This document shows positions 51,263-59,166 of a DNA stretch of 64,000 nt, in pieces; positions within the stretch are counted from its first letter, which is position 1; every line of letters begins with the position of its first letter. The DNA comes from Streptomyces ficellus (GTDB lineage: Bacteria > Actinomycetota > Actinomycetes > Streptomycetales > Streptomycetaceae), in contig NZ_JAUEPL010000007.1 in the NCBI RefSeq assembly GCF_030406405.1, positions 153,808 through 217,807 on the forward strand, read 5' to 3'. The notes under the pieces are model-generated. The model saw only the letters and a program-made list of their open reading frames with translations, was not told the origin of the DNA and did no database searches. The position numbers were made by a program, and so were the translations under genes.

Positions 51263-52267
51263 TCACGCGTCGCGCCGCACCAGCTCGACCATGCGCTTGC
51301 GCGTCTCGTCCGGTGCGGGCAGCCGCTCGAAATGACCTTCCGCGACGCGGTGCACGCAGTCGATTCCGTACCGGTGCAGAAGCGTTGTCTCCGCGAACTC
51401 CAGCGGCGCGGGGAAGAGAGCCGTCAGCCGCGCGGCCGGCTTGGGACAGTGAGGTGCGTAGTCCAGCAGCTGCGCCAGCGCCTGGCGTACATGTCCACGC
51501 GTCGTACCACCCTTGGCCTCGATGAGTTCCACGACCGGCGATTCCACGTACAGGTCGGTGATCCCCGCTGGGCAGTAATACCTTGTGCCGTGCGTCAGGC
51601 CGGAAGCTCTCCGGTACTCCCGCACGAGCGCACCTTCCCGGCGCCGCACGAGCTGGGTGGCGCCGGGCCGCTCATACGTGGTGTGCGCGGTGCGCACCTC
51701 TTCGGCAGCGGCGATGCGTACGGACCTGTCGGACAAGGTGTCGGTGACTCTGGCCGGCCTCTGACGGGGTGTGAGCAGAAAGGCCTCGCAGACGGCCTGA
51801 GCCCGGTCGTCGGTGAGCAGGATCTGCCCTGGGAAATCATGGTTGTTCTTGTAGCCGATGATCTCGTTGAGCTCCGCGTACGTGATGTCCGTCCGCTCGA
51901 ACGCGACCAGGCTGTATACGGTGTGCCACCCCGGGGCGCTTCCCTTCGGAGGCCACAGGCGGGCGGCGAAGTCCGCGTTCCGGAAGATGACGCCGACCTC
52001 ACCTATCGCCAGCACATGCTTCTTGCCCGTGAACAGGACCACGTCGCCGGGCGCCACCAGCGCCATCTTCTTGTCGTGCGAAGGCTTCGCACCCCAGAAC
52101 CGCGCCCTTCCTTCCGGATGTACCCCGATCAGCGCGTCGAACTGCTCGCCGGACAGGAGTCCACGGTGCGACGGCGTATCGAATTGCACCTCCTGGTCGA
52201 GTGTGTCGTGCCAGTGCTGCCGTGCCTCCGGCTTGCCATAGGAGGGGGATATGAGCACGTGGAGCAT
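51263..52267 (-). CDS. Predicted PUA/EVE-like plus PD-(D/E)XK nuclease protein
   Basis: A 334-residue protein of no named family I recall. The N-terminal part (about 1-165) resembles an EVE/PUA-like small-molecule or modified-base reader: MLHVLISPSYGKP, MALVAPGDVVLFTGKKHVLA, IGEVGVIFRNADFAARLWPP, VYSLVAFERTDITYAELNEI. The C-terminal part (about 220-300) has the outline of a restriction-like nuclease: GITDLYVESPVVELIEAKGG with Asp238, Glu250 and Lys252 as the D...ExK triad, followed by a helix with Q266 (RQALAQLLDY). Such architecture is typical of modification-dependent restriction enzymes. The start at 52267 fits the conserved N-terminus. It stands alone. Confidence 0.55.
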   Translation of the reverse strand: MLHVLISPSYGKPEARQHWHDTLDQEVQFDTPSHRGLLSGEQFDALIGVHPEGRARFWGAKPSHDKKMALVAPGDVVLFTGKKHVLAIGEVGVIFRNADFAARLWPPKGSAPGWHTVYSLVAFERTDITYAELNEIIGYKNNHDFPGQILLTDDRAQAVCEAFLLTPRQRPARVTDTLSDRSVRIAAAEEVRTAHTTYERPGATQLVRRREGALVREYRRASGLTHGTRYYCPAGITDLYVESPVVELIEAKGGTTRGHVRQALAQLLDYAPHCPKPAARLTALFPAPLEFAETTLLHRYGIDCVHRVAEGHFERLPAPDETRKRMVELVRRDA

Positions 52268-52330
52268 CAGGCGGTACACCTCTCGGAGTTGGCGCGTTCG
52301 TGACACTGCACGGACGATTCTCCTCGATGC

Positions 52331-53284
52331 TCAGCCTTGGCCGATCACGACCGTGCGCTGGGCGGAGAAGTCGCCCCATGTGCCGTCGGGGAGCTTGGCG
52401 CGGAGCTTGAGGGTGTAGCGGGTGCCGGGTGGGTCGGTGACGGTGAGGGTGTATGTCGCCGTGCCGGCGGGGGGTTCGGCGCCCCAGACGATGGTCGTGG
52501 CGAACCTGCCGTTGAGGTGGAGCTGGTGCTCCTTGACCGGGGCGGCCGTCCGGGGCGGGGTCCAGGTCAGCCGGATGCTGCCCGGCAGTGCCGTCGCCGT
52601 GAGGTGGGTGGGGGCGGTTGGGGGGCCGTCGCCGGGGGCGGGGGCGGTGGTGAGGTCGATCGGAGCGCTGTCGGGGGAGGAGTTCTCGGCGGCGTCGCGG
52701 GCGCGCACCGTGAAGGTGTAGACGGTGCCCGGTCGCAGTCCGGTGAGGCGGGCGGTGGTGGTGCCGGCGGGGACGCTGTGGACGCGGGAGTCCTCCTGGT
52801 AGACGTCGTACGCGGTGACGGCGACGTCGTCGGTGGCGCGGGCCCAGGTCAGCGTGACCGTCCTGCCCTCCGCTCGGCCGCGCAGTGACGTGGGCCGTGA
52901 CGGCGCCCGGCGGTCGTCGGGGGTCCGGGCCGGGGTGGTCACGGGGATGGTGGCGCTCGGTTCGGAGAGGTTCCCGGCGGCGTCGCGGGCCCGGACGGTG
53001 AAGCGGTACGCGGTGTTCGGGGTGAGGCGGTCGACGTCGGTCATGTGCCGTGAGCCCGGCACGGTCTTGACCTTCCGGCCCTGGTGGAACACCTCGTACC
53101 CGGTGACCCCGGTGTCGTCGGTGACGGGCTCCCACATGACGTGCACCGAGGTCGCGCTGCCGGCCTGGGCGGTCACGCCGAGGGGCTTCGACGGGGCCTG
53201 CGTGTCCCTGTCCTCACCGCCGCAGGCGGCGAGGAGGAAGGCGGCCGCAAGGGCCAACGCGGCGATGGCGGGAGGACGTGGCAC
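52331..53284 (-). CDS. Lipoprotein with three fibronectin type III domains
   Basis: A 317-residue surface protein. GTG at 53284 has the site GGAGGT (complement of 53291-53296) 6 nt upstream. The signal peptide ends at the lipobox LLAAC (Cys near 20). Three FN3 repeats follow: about 33-115, 125-210 and 220-300, with repeated signatures YRFTVRARDAAGNLS, YTFTVRARDAAENSS and YTLKLRAKLPDGTWG, and the Pro-rich linkers between. FN3 modules in secreted Streptomyces proteins usually space or bind polysaccharide; without an enzyme domain the role is binding or scaffolding. It is not visibly in an operon. Confidence 0.85.
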   Translation of the reverse strand: MPRPPAIAALALAAAFLLAACGGEDRDTQAPSKPLGVTAQAGSATSVHVMWEPVTDDTGVTGYEVFHQGRKVKTVPGSRHMTDVDRLTPNTAYRFTVRARDAAGNLSEPSATIPVTTPARTPDDRRAPSRPTSLRGRAEGRTVTLTWARATDDVAVTAYDVYQEDSRVHSVPAGTTTARLTGLRPGTVYTFTVRARDAAENSSPDSAPIDLTTAPAPGDGPPTAPTHLTATALPGSIRLTWTPPRTAAPVKEHQLHLNGRFATTIVWGAEPPAGTATYTLTVTDPPGTRYTLKLRAKLPDGTWGDFSAQRTVVIGQG

Positions 53285-53416
53285 GGCTGGACCTCCGCGT
53301 ACGACGGAGAATGGTCCAGACCTGTATGGCACAGGAGGGCGGTGGCTTCAAGGGTTCGCGACCCGGCCGGCCGGCCCGGTTCGCCGGGACAGCGGGCCGG
53401 GCTGTCGGCGTCCGGG

Positions 53417-55549
53417 TCAGTGGTGGCGGTCGGCGGGCGTGCTGTGGGCGGGCAGCCGGCGCTCGGCCGCCTTCGCCGCGTGCCCCGCCAGATCCCGTAC
53501 CCGGCCGTCCGGATGCACGTCGCGCAGGGCCCGCAGGACCGGCAGGCTGCCGGGCGGGTCGGCGGCGGCCATGGCGGGGAGGAGGGAGGCCGCGCCGCCC
53601 GGCCAGGCCGCGGCGACGGTGTCGAAGGCCTCGGCGAGGGTCGCGGCGCCCGGTTCCGGCTCCTCCTCCCCCGCCGCGGCGGCGAGGGACGCGCGCATGT
53701 CCTCCATCCAGAAGCGGTGCAGCTCGGAGACCAGCAGGACGGCGCGGGCACTGAGGGGAACCTCCTCCACCGGCGGGGCCTCCTTGCGCGCTTCCAGGAG
53801 GCGGTGCGCATAGGCCCCGATGACCGGGTCGCCGACGGCGGTACGGAGCGGGCCGCTCGGGATGCCGGCCAGGTCCAGGTGCCCGAAGAGGGTGCTGAGC
53901 AGGAGGGGAGCGGCCGCGGTGTGCGTGGCGGAGACGGCGTTGAGCAGTTCCTCCCATGCCTCGTCGGTGCCTCCCCGGTCGGCGGTCCACCGGGTGAGTG
54001 TCTCCGCGGCGATGGCCGGGGGCCAGAACTGGACCGCCACGACGGTTTCGGCGGCGTCCCAGCCGGCCACGGTCTCCCGGTCGGGGGCGGCGACGTCACC
54101 GGCGGTGAAGACGTGGCGCATGACGGCGTTGCCCAGCGGGGTGAGGCCGTAGGCGTCACCGGTGCGGAAGACGCAGCCGGTTTCGGCCAGCCGGTCGATC
54201 AGGGCCGCCAGCGCGTGGGCGTGGCTGTCGAGTCGCTCCCGGTCGGTCTCGGTGACCCCGGGAAGACCGAGCAGCTCCGACAGGTCCTCGGGGGAGGGTG
54301 TCTCGTACGCGTCGGGCGCGGTGTCGGGTACGCGGACCGGGGCGTCCTCCAGTTCCGGGACGACCTGCCAGCCGGCGACGTCGGACGCCTTGCGCGCCAC
54401 CGAGTCGGCAGTGCCGCCGCGCTCGTAGAGCGTGTAGAGCAGGTGGGCCGCGTCGAGGGCGTACTCGTCATCGGGCCCGGCCTCCGCGGCGACGCGTTCG
54501 ACGGTCACGGCGAGGATGTCGGCGGCGAGCTCGGTCAGCTCCTGCGGCGTTCCCTCGGTCCACACGGTGGTGGCGGGACCGGGGAATCCGCACCGCTCGG
54601 CAAGCTCCCGCAGGTCGTCGTCGGCGCCCTCGGCCAGCGCGGCGGGGAGCGGGGCGGCGTGCAGCAGGCCGCGGATCTCGTCGGGGTCGGGCAGGGTGAG
54701 CGGGGGCGGCAGCGGGTAGCCCGAGTAGCCGTAGTAGTCGAGGTGTTCGTCAAGCATGCGGTCGGCCAGGTCGCTGTGCGGAAGGGACTCGGGACCGGGC
54801 GCGAGGTCGGCGTACGGTCCGGCGAGCGCCTCGCTGAGACCGGCGGCGGTCCAGCGGTCGCTCAGCTCGGCCGCGAGCCGTTCCACTTCGTCGGGGCGCG
54901 CCGCTTCGGTGAGCGGCTCGGGCAGCAGGGGACCGGCGGGTGAGGGAGCCTCGGTGTCGCGGGCGGCGGCCTCCAGCGCGGCTTCGGTGAGCACGGCGCG
55001 GGCGGCGAGGGTACGGCCGGCCAGGTGGGCGCGGGTGATCCCGGCGGGCAGCGGGGCGCGGGCGGCGCGCGGGCCCCGCGCGTAGGCGTCCAGCCATGCC
55101 CGAACCGCTTCGGGGTCGGCCGTGTCGACGCCGGCCGCGTGGAGGAGGCGGGCGTACCAGCGCGGCCAGGTCAGGTGGAACGGGGCGTCCATGACCCGGT
55201 CGAACTCCGGCAGGGCCTCCTGTACGGCGTCGAGCAGGCGTGCGTGACGCTTGGCGTTGAGCCGGTTCGCCGCCCTGACCCGGTCGGCGAGCGCGGTGAG
55301 CACGCCGGGCAGGGCCGCGCGTTCCTCCTCGGTCGGCTCGAACAGCACGGGCAGGTCCTCGTGCAGGACGCGGTGCAGGAGCTGGGGCGTCGGCTCGGGC
55401 ACGCCCGCGCGGCGGTCGGCGCCGCGCAGGGCGAGCAGCGTGAGCACGGCGTCCGCGGGACGTGCGGGCAGGGCGCCGCCGCCCTGCCGGGTCTCGGCCC
55501 AGGCGAGGAAGTCGTCGAGCCCGGTGTTCAGCACAGTCACAAGGGTCAC
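53417..55549 (-). CDS. Large hypothetical soluble protein
   Basis: A 710-residue Ala/Leu/Glu-rich protein without a signal peptide or membrane helix, and no family I recognise. The sequence alternates helices (FDRVMDAPFHLTWPRWYARL, RMLDEHLDYYGYSGYPLPPP, VIGAYAHRLLEARKEAPPVE) and suggests a winged-helix-like segment in the middle (LIDRLAETGCVFRTGDAYGL, then TPLGNAVMRHVFTAGD), which recalls a C-terminal DNA-binding or helical-repeat adaptor protein. The C-terminal segment (LPVLRALRDVHPDGRVRDLA) resembles HEAT-type repeats. Codon use is normal for the window. It is divergent from the Gly-rich gene (172-nt gap). Confidence 0.6.
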   Translation of the reverse strand: MTLVTVLNTGLDDFLAWAETRQGGGALPARPADAVLTLLALRGADRRAGVPEPTPQLLHRVLHEDLPVLFEPTEEERAALPGVLTALADRVRAANRLNAKRHARLLDAVQEALPEFDRVMDAPFHLTWPRWYARLLHAAGVDTADPEAVRAWLDAYARGPRAARAPLPAGITRAHLAGRTLAARAVLTEAALEAAARDTEAPSPAGPLLPEPLTEAARPDEVERLAAELSDRWTAAGLSEALAGPYADLAPGPESLPHSDLADRMLDEHLDYYGYSGYPLPPPLTLPDPDEIRGLLHAAPLPAALAEGADDDLRELAERCGFPGPATTVWTEGTPQELTELAADILAVTVERVAAEAGPDDEYALDAAHLLYTLYERGGTADSVARKASDVAGWQVVPELEDAPVRVPDTAPDAYETPSPEDLSELLGLPGVTETDRERLDSHAHALAALIDRLAETGCVFRTGDAYGLTPLGNAVMRHVFTAGDVAAPDRETVAGWDAAETVVAVQFWPPAIAAETLTRWTADRGGTDEAWEELLNAVSATHTAAAPLLLSTLFGHLDLAGIPSGPLRTAVGDPVIGAYAHRLLEARKEAPPVEEVPLSARAVLLVSELHRFWMEDMRASLAAAAGEEEPEPGAATLAEAFDTVAAAWPGGAASLLPAMAAADPPGSLPVLRALRDVHPDGRVRDLAGHAAKAAERRLPAHSTPADRHH

Positions 55550-55721
55550 TCGGGGAGCCTATGGGCCGCCCGGCGGGGAAGGGCGGCGCTCGCGCGCGCG
55601 GATGGCTCAATCGGGTGATCGGCGCGGTCGGTCGGCGGTGGGGCGGGGGCGGTGGGGCTGATTGTCAGTGGCGTGCGCTTCACTGGGTTCGTCACTCTCC
55701 GTTACGGAGCAGGGGGGAACG

Positions 55722-56510
55722 ATGACGGATCGTATGACGTTTCTGACGCTCGCCGGGCTGCGCAAGCGCGGGTGGACGGACGCGATGGTGCGGGACCTGC
55801 TGGGCCAGCCCGATGTGCAGGGGCGCGACCCGCGGCGGTGGTCGGTGGCGCCGGTACGGCTGTACCTGCTGGCGCGGGTCCAGGCCGTGGAGCGGGCGCC
55901 GGAGTTCGCGGCCTGCGCGACGGCGGCCCGGGGCGCGGCCGCCGCGCGGGTGGCGGCGGAGCGACGACGGCAGGCGGTCCTCGCGGCGATCCGCGCGGAG
56001 CCGATCCGGGTGCCGATCCTGCCGGAAGCCGAACTGGAACGCCGAGCGGTACGCCACCGGCGGCTGCTGGACGGGCCACGGGGAGGCGGGATGCCGGACG
56101 GGAACGGCGCGGCCACAAGGCGCGGCGCGGGTGGACGCGGTGGGGCTGGACGCGGAGGGACTGGGGGCGGTGGGGCCGCCAGCGGTGGGACCGCGCCCGG
56201 CGGGTCCGCGCCCGGCGGGGCCGGGTCCGGTGGGGCCGGGCTCGGAGGCACCGAGCGGGATGCGGCCGTGGGCGGTGTGGCCCGGCCCGGAGGGGCCACG
56301 CCCGGAGGGGCCGCGGCCGGTGGGGCGTTGGTGCGGTGGCAGGTGGACTATTTGCGCCATGCGCTGAGCCGGTACGACGCGCTGCTGGACGGGCTGTTCG
56401 GGGCGACGGGGCGGGCGGAGGCCGAGCGGCTGCTGCGGGAGCGGGTGTACCGGGCGATCGCGCAGGCGTATCCGCGGCTGGCGGCGGAGTGCGCGCGGCG
56501 GATCCGGTGA
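55722..56510 (+). CDS. Hypothetical protein with Gly-rich linker
   Basis: A 262-residue protein. The ATG at 55722 has GGGGGG 4 nt upstream. The N-terminal 110 residues are helical and Arg-rich (MTFLTLAGLRKRGWTDAMVR, DPRRWSVAPVRLYLLARVQA), then a 90-residue Gly/Ala/Pro tract (for instance GRGGAGRGGTGGGGAASGGT) whose coding DNA is a near-repeat of GGGGCC units, then a short helical C-terminus (VDYLRHALSRYDALLDGLFG and VYRAIAQAYPRLAAECARRI). I do not recognise the family. A flexible spacer joining two helical ends suggests a protein-protein linker role. Confidence 0.6.
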   Translation: MTDRMTFLTLAGLRKRGWTDAMVRDLLGQPDVQGRDPRRWSVAPVRLYLLARVQAVERAPEFAACATAARGAAAARVAAERRRQAVLAAIRAEPIRVPILPEAELERRAVRHRRLLDGPRGGGMPDGNGAATRRGAGGRGGAGRGGTGGGGAASGGTAPGGSAPGGAGSGGAGLGGTERDAAVGGVARPGGATPGGAAAGGALVRWQVDYLRHALSRYDALLDGLFGATGRAEAERLLRERVYRAIAQAYPRLAAECARRIR

Positions 56511-56577
56511 GGGGCGACGATGAGTTTCCGGGGCCCGGGCGGTCTGCCCTCACATGGACGCACACACGGAGACAACC

Positions 56578-57148
56578 ATGCTGGATCTCGGACCCGCGAC
56601 CCGCCGGGTGGCGGAGCTGCTGGACGGCATCACCGACGACCGGCCTACGCCCCGACGCCATGCCCGGACTACGCCGTACGGGAGTTGCTGGGCCATCTGG
56701 TGGGGCTCGCGGTCACCTTCCGGGACGCGGGGAGAAAGGACTTCGGGCCCACCACGGACACGGACCCGCGCGCCCGTCCCGTGCTCGGCGACGACTGGCG
56801 CGCCGTGCTTCCCCGCCGGCTCGACGAACTCGCCGCCGCCGGGAGCCCGACGCCTGGCAGGGCACCACGCGGGCGGGTGGCGTCACCCTGCCGGGCGAGG
56901 TCGCGGGGGCCGTCGCCCTGTACGAGGTGCTGGTCCACGGCTGGGACCTGGCGCGGGCGACCGGCCAGGAGTACGCGCCGGACGTGGCCTCGCTGCGGGC
57001 GTGCTGCGCCCTCCTGGCCCCGGCCGCCGGCGGACCGGGCCAGGAGGGCGTGTTCGGGTCTCCGGTCCCGGTACCGGACGACGCGCCCCTGCTGGACCGG
57101 GTGGTCGGCCTCAGCGGCCGCCGCCCGGACTGGCAGCCGGGTTCCTGA
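56578..57148 (+). pseudogene. Maleylpyruvate isomerase-like (TIGR03086 type) gene with two frameshifts
   Basis: The complete length of a mycothiol-dependent maleylpyruvate isomerase-like protein can be traced, but in three frames: ATG at 56578 MLDLGPATRRVAELLDGITD, then shift near 56648 to YAPTPCPDYAVRELLGHLVG and TFRDAGRKDFGPTTDTD, and shift near 56842 to EPDAWQGTTRAGGVTLPGEV and YEVLVHGWDLARATGQEYAP, ending at 57148. The Asp/His metal motif region (CPDYAVRELLGHLVG, HGWDLARAT) is present. GGAG lies 7 nt before the ATG. Two single-base changes in GC runs may be real mutations or sequencing errors; a full functional gene would need both corrected. Confidence 0.75.
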
Positions 57149-57318
57149 CACGGTCACCCCTGCCGGGGAGGGGCAAGACCGCGGGGGCTCGGGTGCGCGG
57201 CGGCGGGGGGCGCCCCGGCCGTCGCAGGCGAGGCAAGGCCCCGGCGCTCGGGGGCGTGGCCCTGCGTGATGGTGCCGGGGCGCGGCGCGCTGTTTTTCGC
57301 CCCGGTCCGGTGAGTGAC

Positions 57319-57356
57319 GGGGCGCGTGCGGTACCCGCCGGGGCCGCACGCGCCCC
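57319..57356 (-). terminator. Strong stem-loop after the xanthine/urate permease gene
   Basis: GGGGCGCGTGCGG (57319-57331) and CCGCACGCGCCCC (57344-57356) pair perfectly over 13 bp with a 12-nt loop, 15 nt beyond the permease stop. A second weaker hairpin (CCGGGGCG/CGCCCCGG, 57275-57305) with TTTTT in its loop follows. Confidence 0.8.
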
Positions 57357-57370
57357 GCCGGGGCCCGCCG

Positions 57371-58897
57371 TCAGTGCGCGGCGGCGGTCTTCGTCCCGCG
57401 TGTCCCGGAGATGTCCTCACCCGGTTCCATCGGGGCGGTCACCTCATCGTCGTCGCGGCGGCCGCCCAGGTGGTTGAAGACCAGGTTGAGCAGGACGGCG
57501 GCGACGCAGCCCGTCGAGATGCCGGAGTCCAGGATGATCTTCGCGGTCTCCGGGAAGGCGTGGTAGAACTCCGGCGCCGTGATCGGGATGATCCCGACCG
57601 CCAGGGAGACCGCCACGATCAGGACGTTGTTGTCCTTCTCCAGGCCGGCCTTGACCAGCGTCTGGATGCCGCTGGCCGCGACCGAGCCGAACAGGACGAC
57701 ACCCGCGCCGCCCAGGACCGGGCGCGGTACGACGGAGATCAGCGAGGCGGCCACCGGTGACAGGCCCATCAGGACCAGGAAGCCGCCGCCGCAGGCGACC
57801 ACGAACCGGCTGCGGATGCGGGTCATGGCGACCAGCCCGATGTTCTGGGCGAACGCGCTGCACATGAAGCCGTTGAAGAGCGGGCTGATCGCCGACCCGA
57901 GGGTGTCGGCGCGCAGGCCCGCCGCGATCGTCTTCTCGTCGGCCGGCCGCTCGACGATCTCCCCGAGCGCCAGCATGTCGGCGGTCGACTCGGTCATCGA
58001 CACGAGCATCACCACGCACATGGAGATGATCGCGGCGAGCGCGAACTGCGGGGCGCCGAAGTGGAACGGCGTCGGGAAGCCGACGACGGCCGCCTCGGTG
58101 ACCGGGCTGAAGTCGGTGGCGCCGAACGGTATCGCGACGAGCGTGCCGATCACCAGGCCGATCAGTACGGCGATCTGCTTGACGAAGCCGCGGGTGAAGC
58201 GCCGCAGGACGAGGACCACGACAAGGGTGAACGCCGCGAGGGTGAGGTAGGTGGTCGAACCGTAGTCCTTCGCCGCCGGGTTGGGGCCCTGGGCCCAGCC
58301 GAAGGCGACCGGCAGCAGCGAGATACCGATCAGGGTGATCACGGTGCCGGTGACGACCGGTGGGAAGAACCGGACCAGTTTGCTGAAGTACGGCGCGGCG
58401 ATGAAGCCCAGGAGGCCCGCGACGATGATCGCCCCGAAGATGACCGGGAGCGCGTCCGCCTTGTCGTCGGTGGTGTCGATGACGGCGAGCATCGGGGCGA
58501 CACCGGCGAAGGTGACGCCGTTGACGAAGGGCAGCCTGGCGCCGATCTTCCAGATGCCGAGGGTCTGCAGGAACGTGGCGAGGCCCGCGGTGAACAGGCT
58601 CGCTCCGGTGAGGAAGGTCAGTTCGGTGCCGGACAGCCCTACGGCCGCGCCGACGATCAGCGGCGGGGCCACCACGCCCGCGTACATGGCGGCCACGTGC
58701 TGGAGGCCGCTGGTGAACATCTTCAGGGGCGGGAGCGTCTCGTCGACCGGATGCTTCCGGTCGTCCCGGGCGGCTCCGGCGTCGGTGGCGCCAGAAGCGT
58801 CGGGGGCGTCAGGCGCCTCGGGGGCGTCCGCGTCCGCGTTCGCGTCGGTGGCGTCGGTGGCGTCTGCGTCGTTGCGAAACCTGGGCTTGGCGGCCAC
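57371..58897 (-). CDS. Xanthine/uric acid permease (NCS2 family)
   Basis: A 508-residue membrane transporter of the nucleobase-cation-symporter-2 family, likely importing xanthine or urate by proton symport. The N-terminus to about residue 50 is an acidic Asp/Ala repeat (DATDATDANADADAPEAPDA). Twelve or more helices follow: HVAAMYAGVVAPPLIVGAAV, FVNGVTFAGVAPMLAVIDT, FFPPVVTGTVITLIGISLLP, MTESTADMLALGEIVERPAD (family motif) and SAISPLFNGFMCSAFAQNIG. The GTG at 58897 has GGAGGAA 6 nt upstream. It lies among purine-catabolic genes, 269 nt after the 8-oxoguanine deaminase stop on the same strand, with its own probable promoter. Confidence 0.9.
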   Translation of the reverse strand: MAAKPRFRNDADATDATDANADADAPEAPDAPDASGATDAGAARDDRKHPVDETLPPLKMFTSGLQHVAAMYAGVVAPPLIVGAAVGLSGTELTFLTGASLFTAGLATFLQTLGIWKIGARLPFVNGVTFAGVAPMLAVIDTTDDKADALPVIFGAIIVAGLLGFIAAPYFSKLVRFFPPVVTGTVITLIGISLLPVAFGWAQGPNPAAKDYGSTTYLTLAAFTLVVVLVLRRFTRGFVKQIAVLIGLVIGTLVAIPFGATDFSPVTEAAVVGFPTPFHFGAPQFALAAIISMCVVMLVSMTESTADMLALGEIVERPADEKTIAAGLRADTLGSAISPLFNGFMCSAFAQNIGLVAMTRIRSRFVVACGGGFLVLMGLSPVAASLISVVPRPVLGGAGVVLFGSVAASGIQTLVKAGLEKDNNVLIVAVSLAVGIIPITAPEFYHAFPETAKIILDSGISTGCVAAVLLNLVFNHLGGRRDDDEVTAPMEPGEDISGTRGTKTAAAH

Positions 58898-58937
58898 AGC
58901 GGTTCCTCCGGTCGGTTACACGTACTGGCGACGTGGG

Positions 58938-58957
58938 TTTCAGGGAGGTGTTGCAGG
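58938..58957 (-). promoter_or_regulatory. Degenerate match to the purine operator upstream of the permease
   Basis: On the minus strand TGCAACACCTCCCTGAAAC aligns with the uraD site GTCAACACTTTGTTGAAAC (13 of 19 positions). The half-sites CAAC and TGAA are kept, but GTTGA is degraded to CCTGA. It lies 41-60 nt upstream of the permease start. Weak candidate. Confidence 0.3.
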
Positions 58958-58971
58958 TCTTGCGCCCGGAA

Positions 58972-59107
58972 GCGTGTCGCCGGGGACGCCGACACGCGTC
59001 ACCGTTCCGGGGGGCGGTACCACTGGCGGTACGCACCCCCCGGTCCGGCTGCCATGGACCCCGCTCGGGTCCACGGCGACCGGTCGAGGGCCGTCCCCCT
59101 CGACCGG
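58972..59107. other. Run of four hairpins between permease and 8-oxoguanine deaminase
   Basis: Four successive inverted repeats: GCGTGTCG/CGACACGC (58972-58997), CCGGGGGG/CCCCCCGG (59007-59043), TGGACCC/GGGTCCA (59055-59073) and CCGGTCGAGGG/CCCTCGACCGG (59080-59107, 6-nt loop). The last lies 60 nt after the deaminase stop and is the best terminator. The whole cluster may separate the deaminase message from the permease promoter. Confidence 0.65.
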
Positions 59108-59166
59108 ACTTCGTGGATCGCCCACCCGCGTCGCTGGACGCGGGCGGCGATGTGCGCCCTGGGCGA

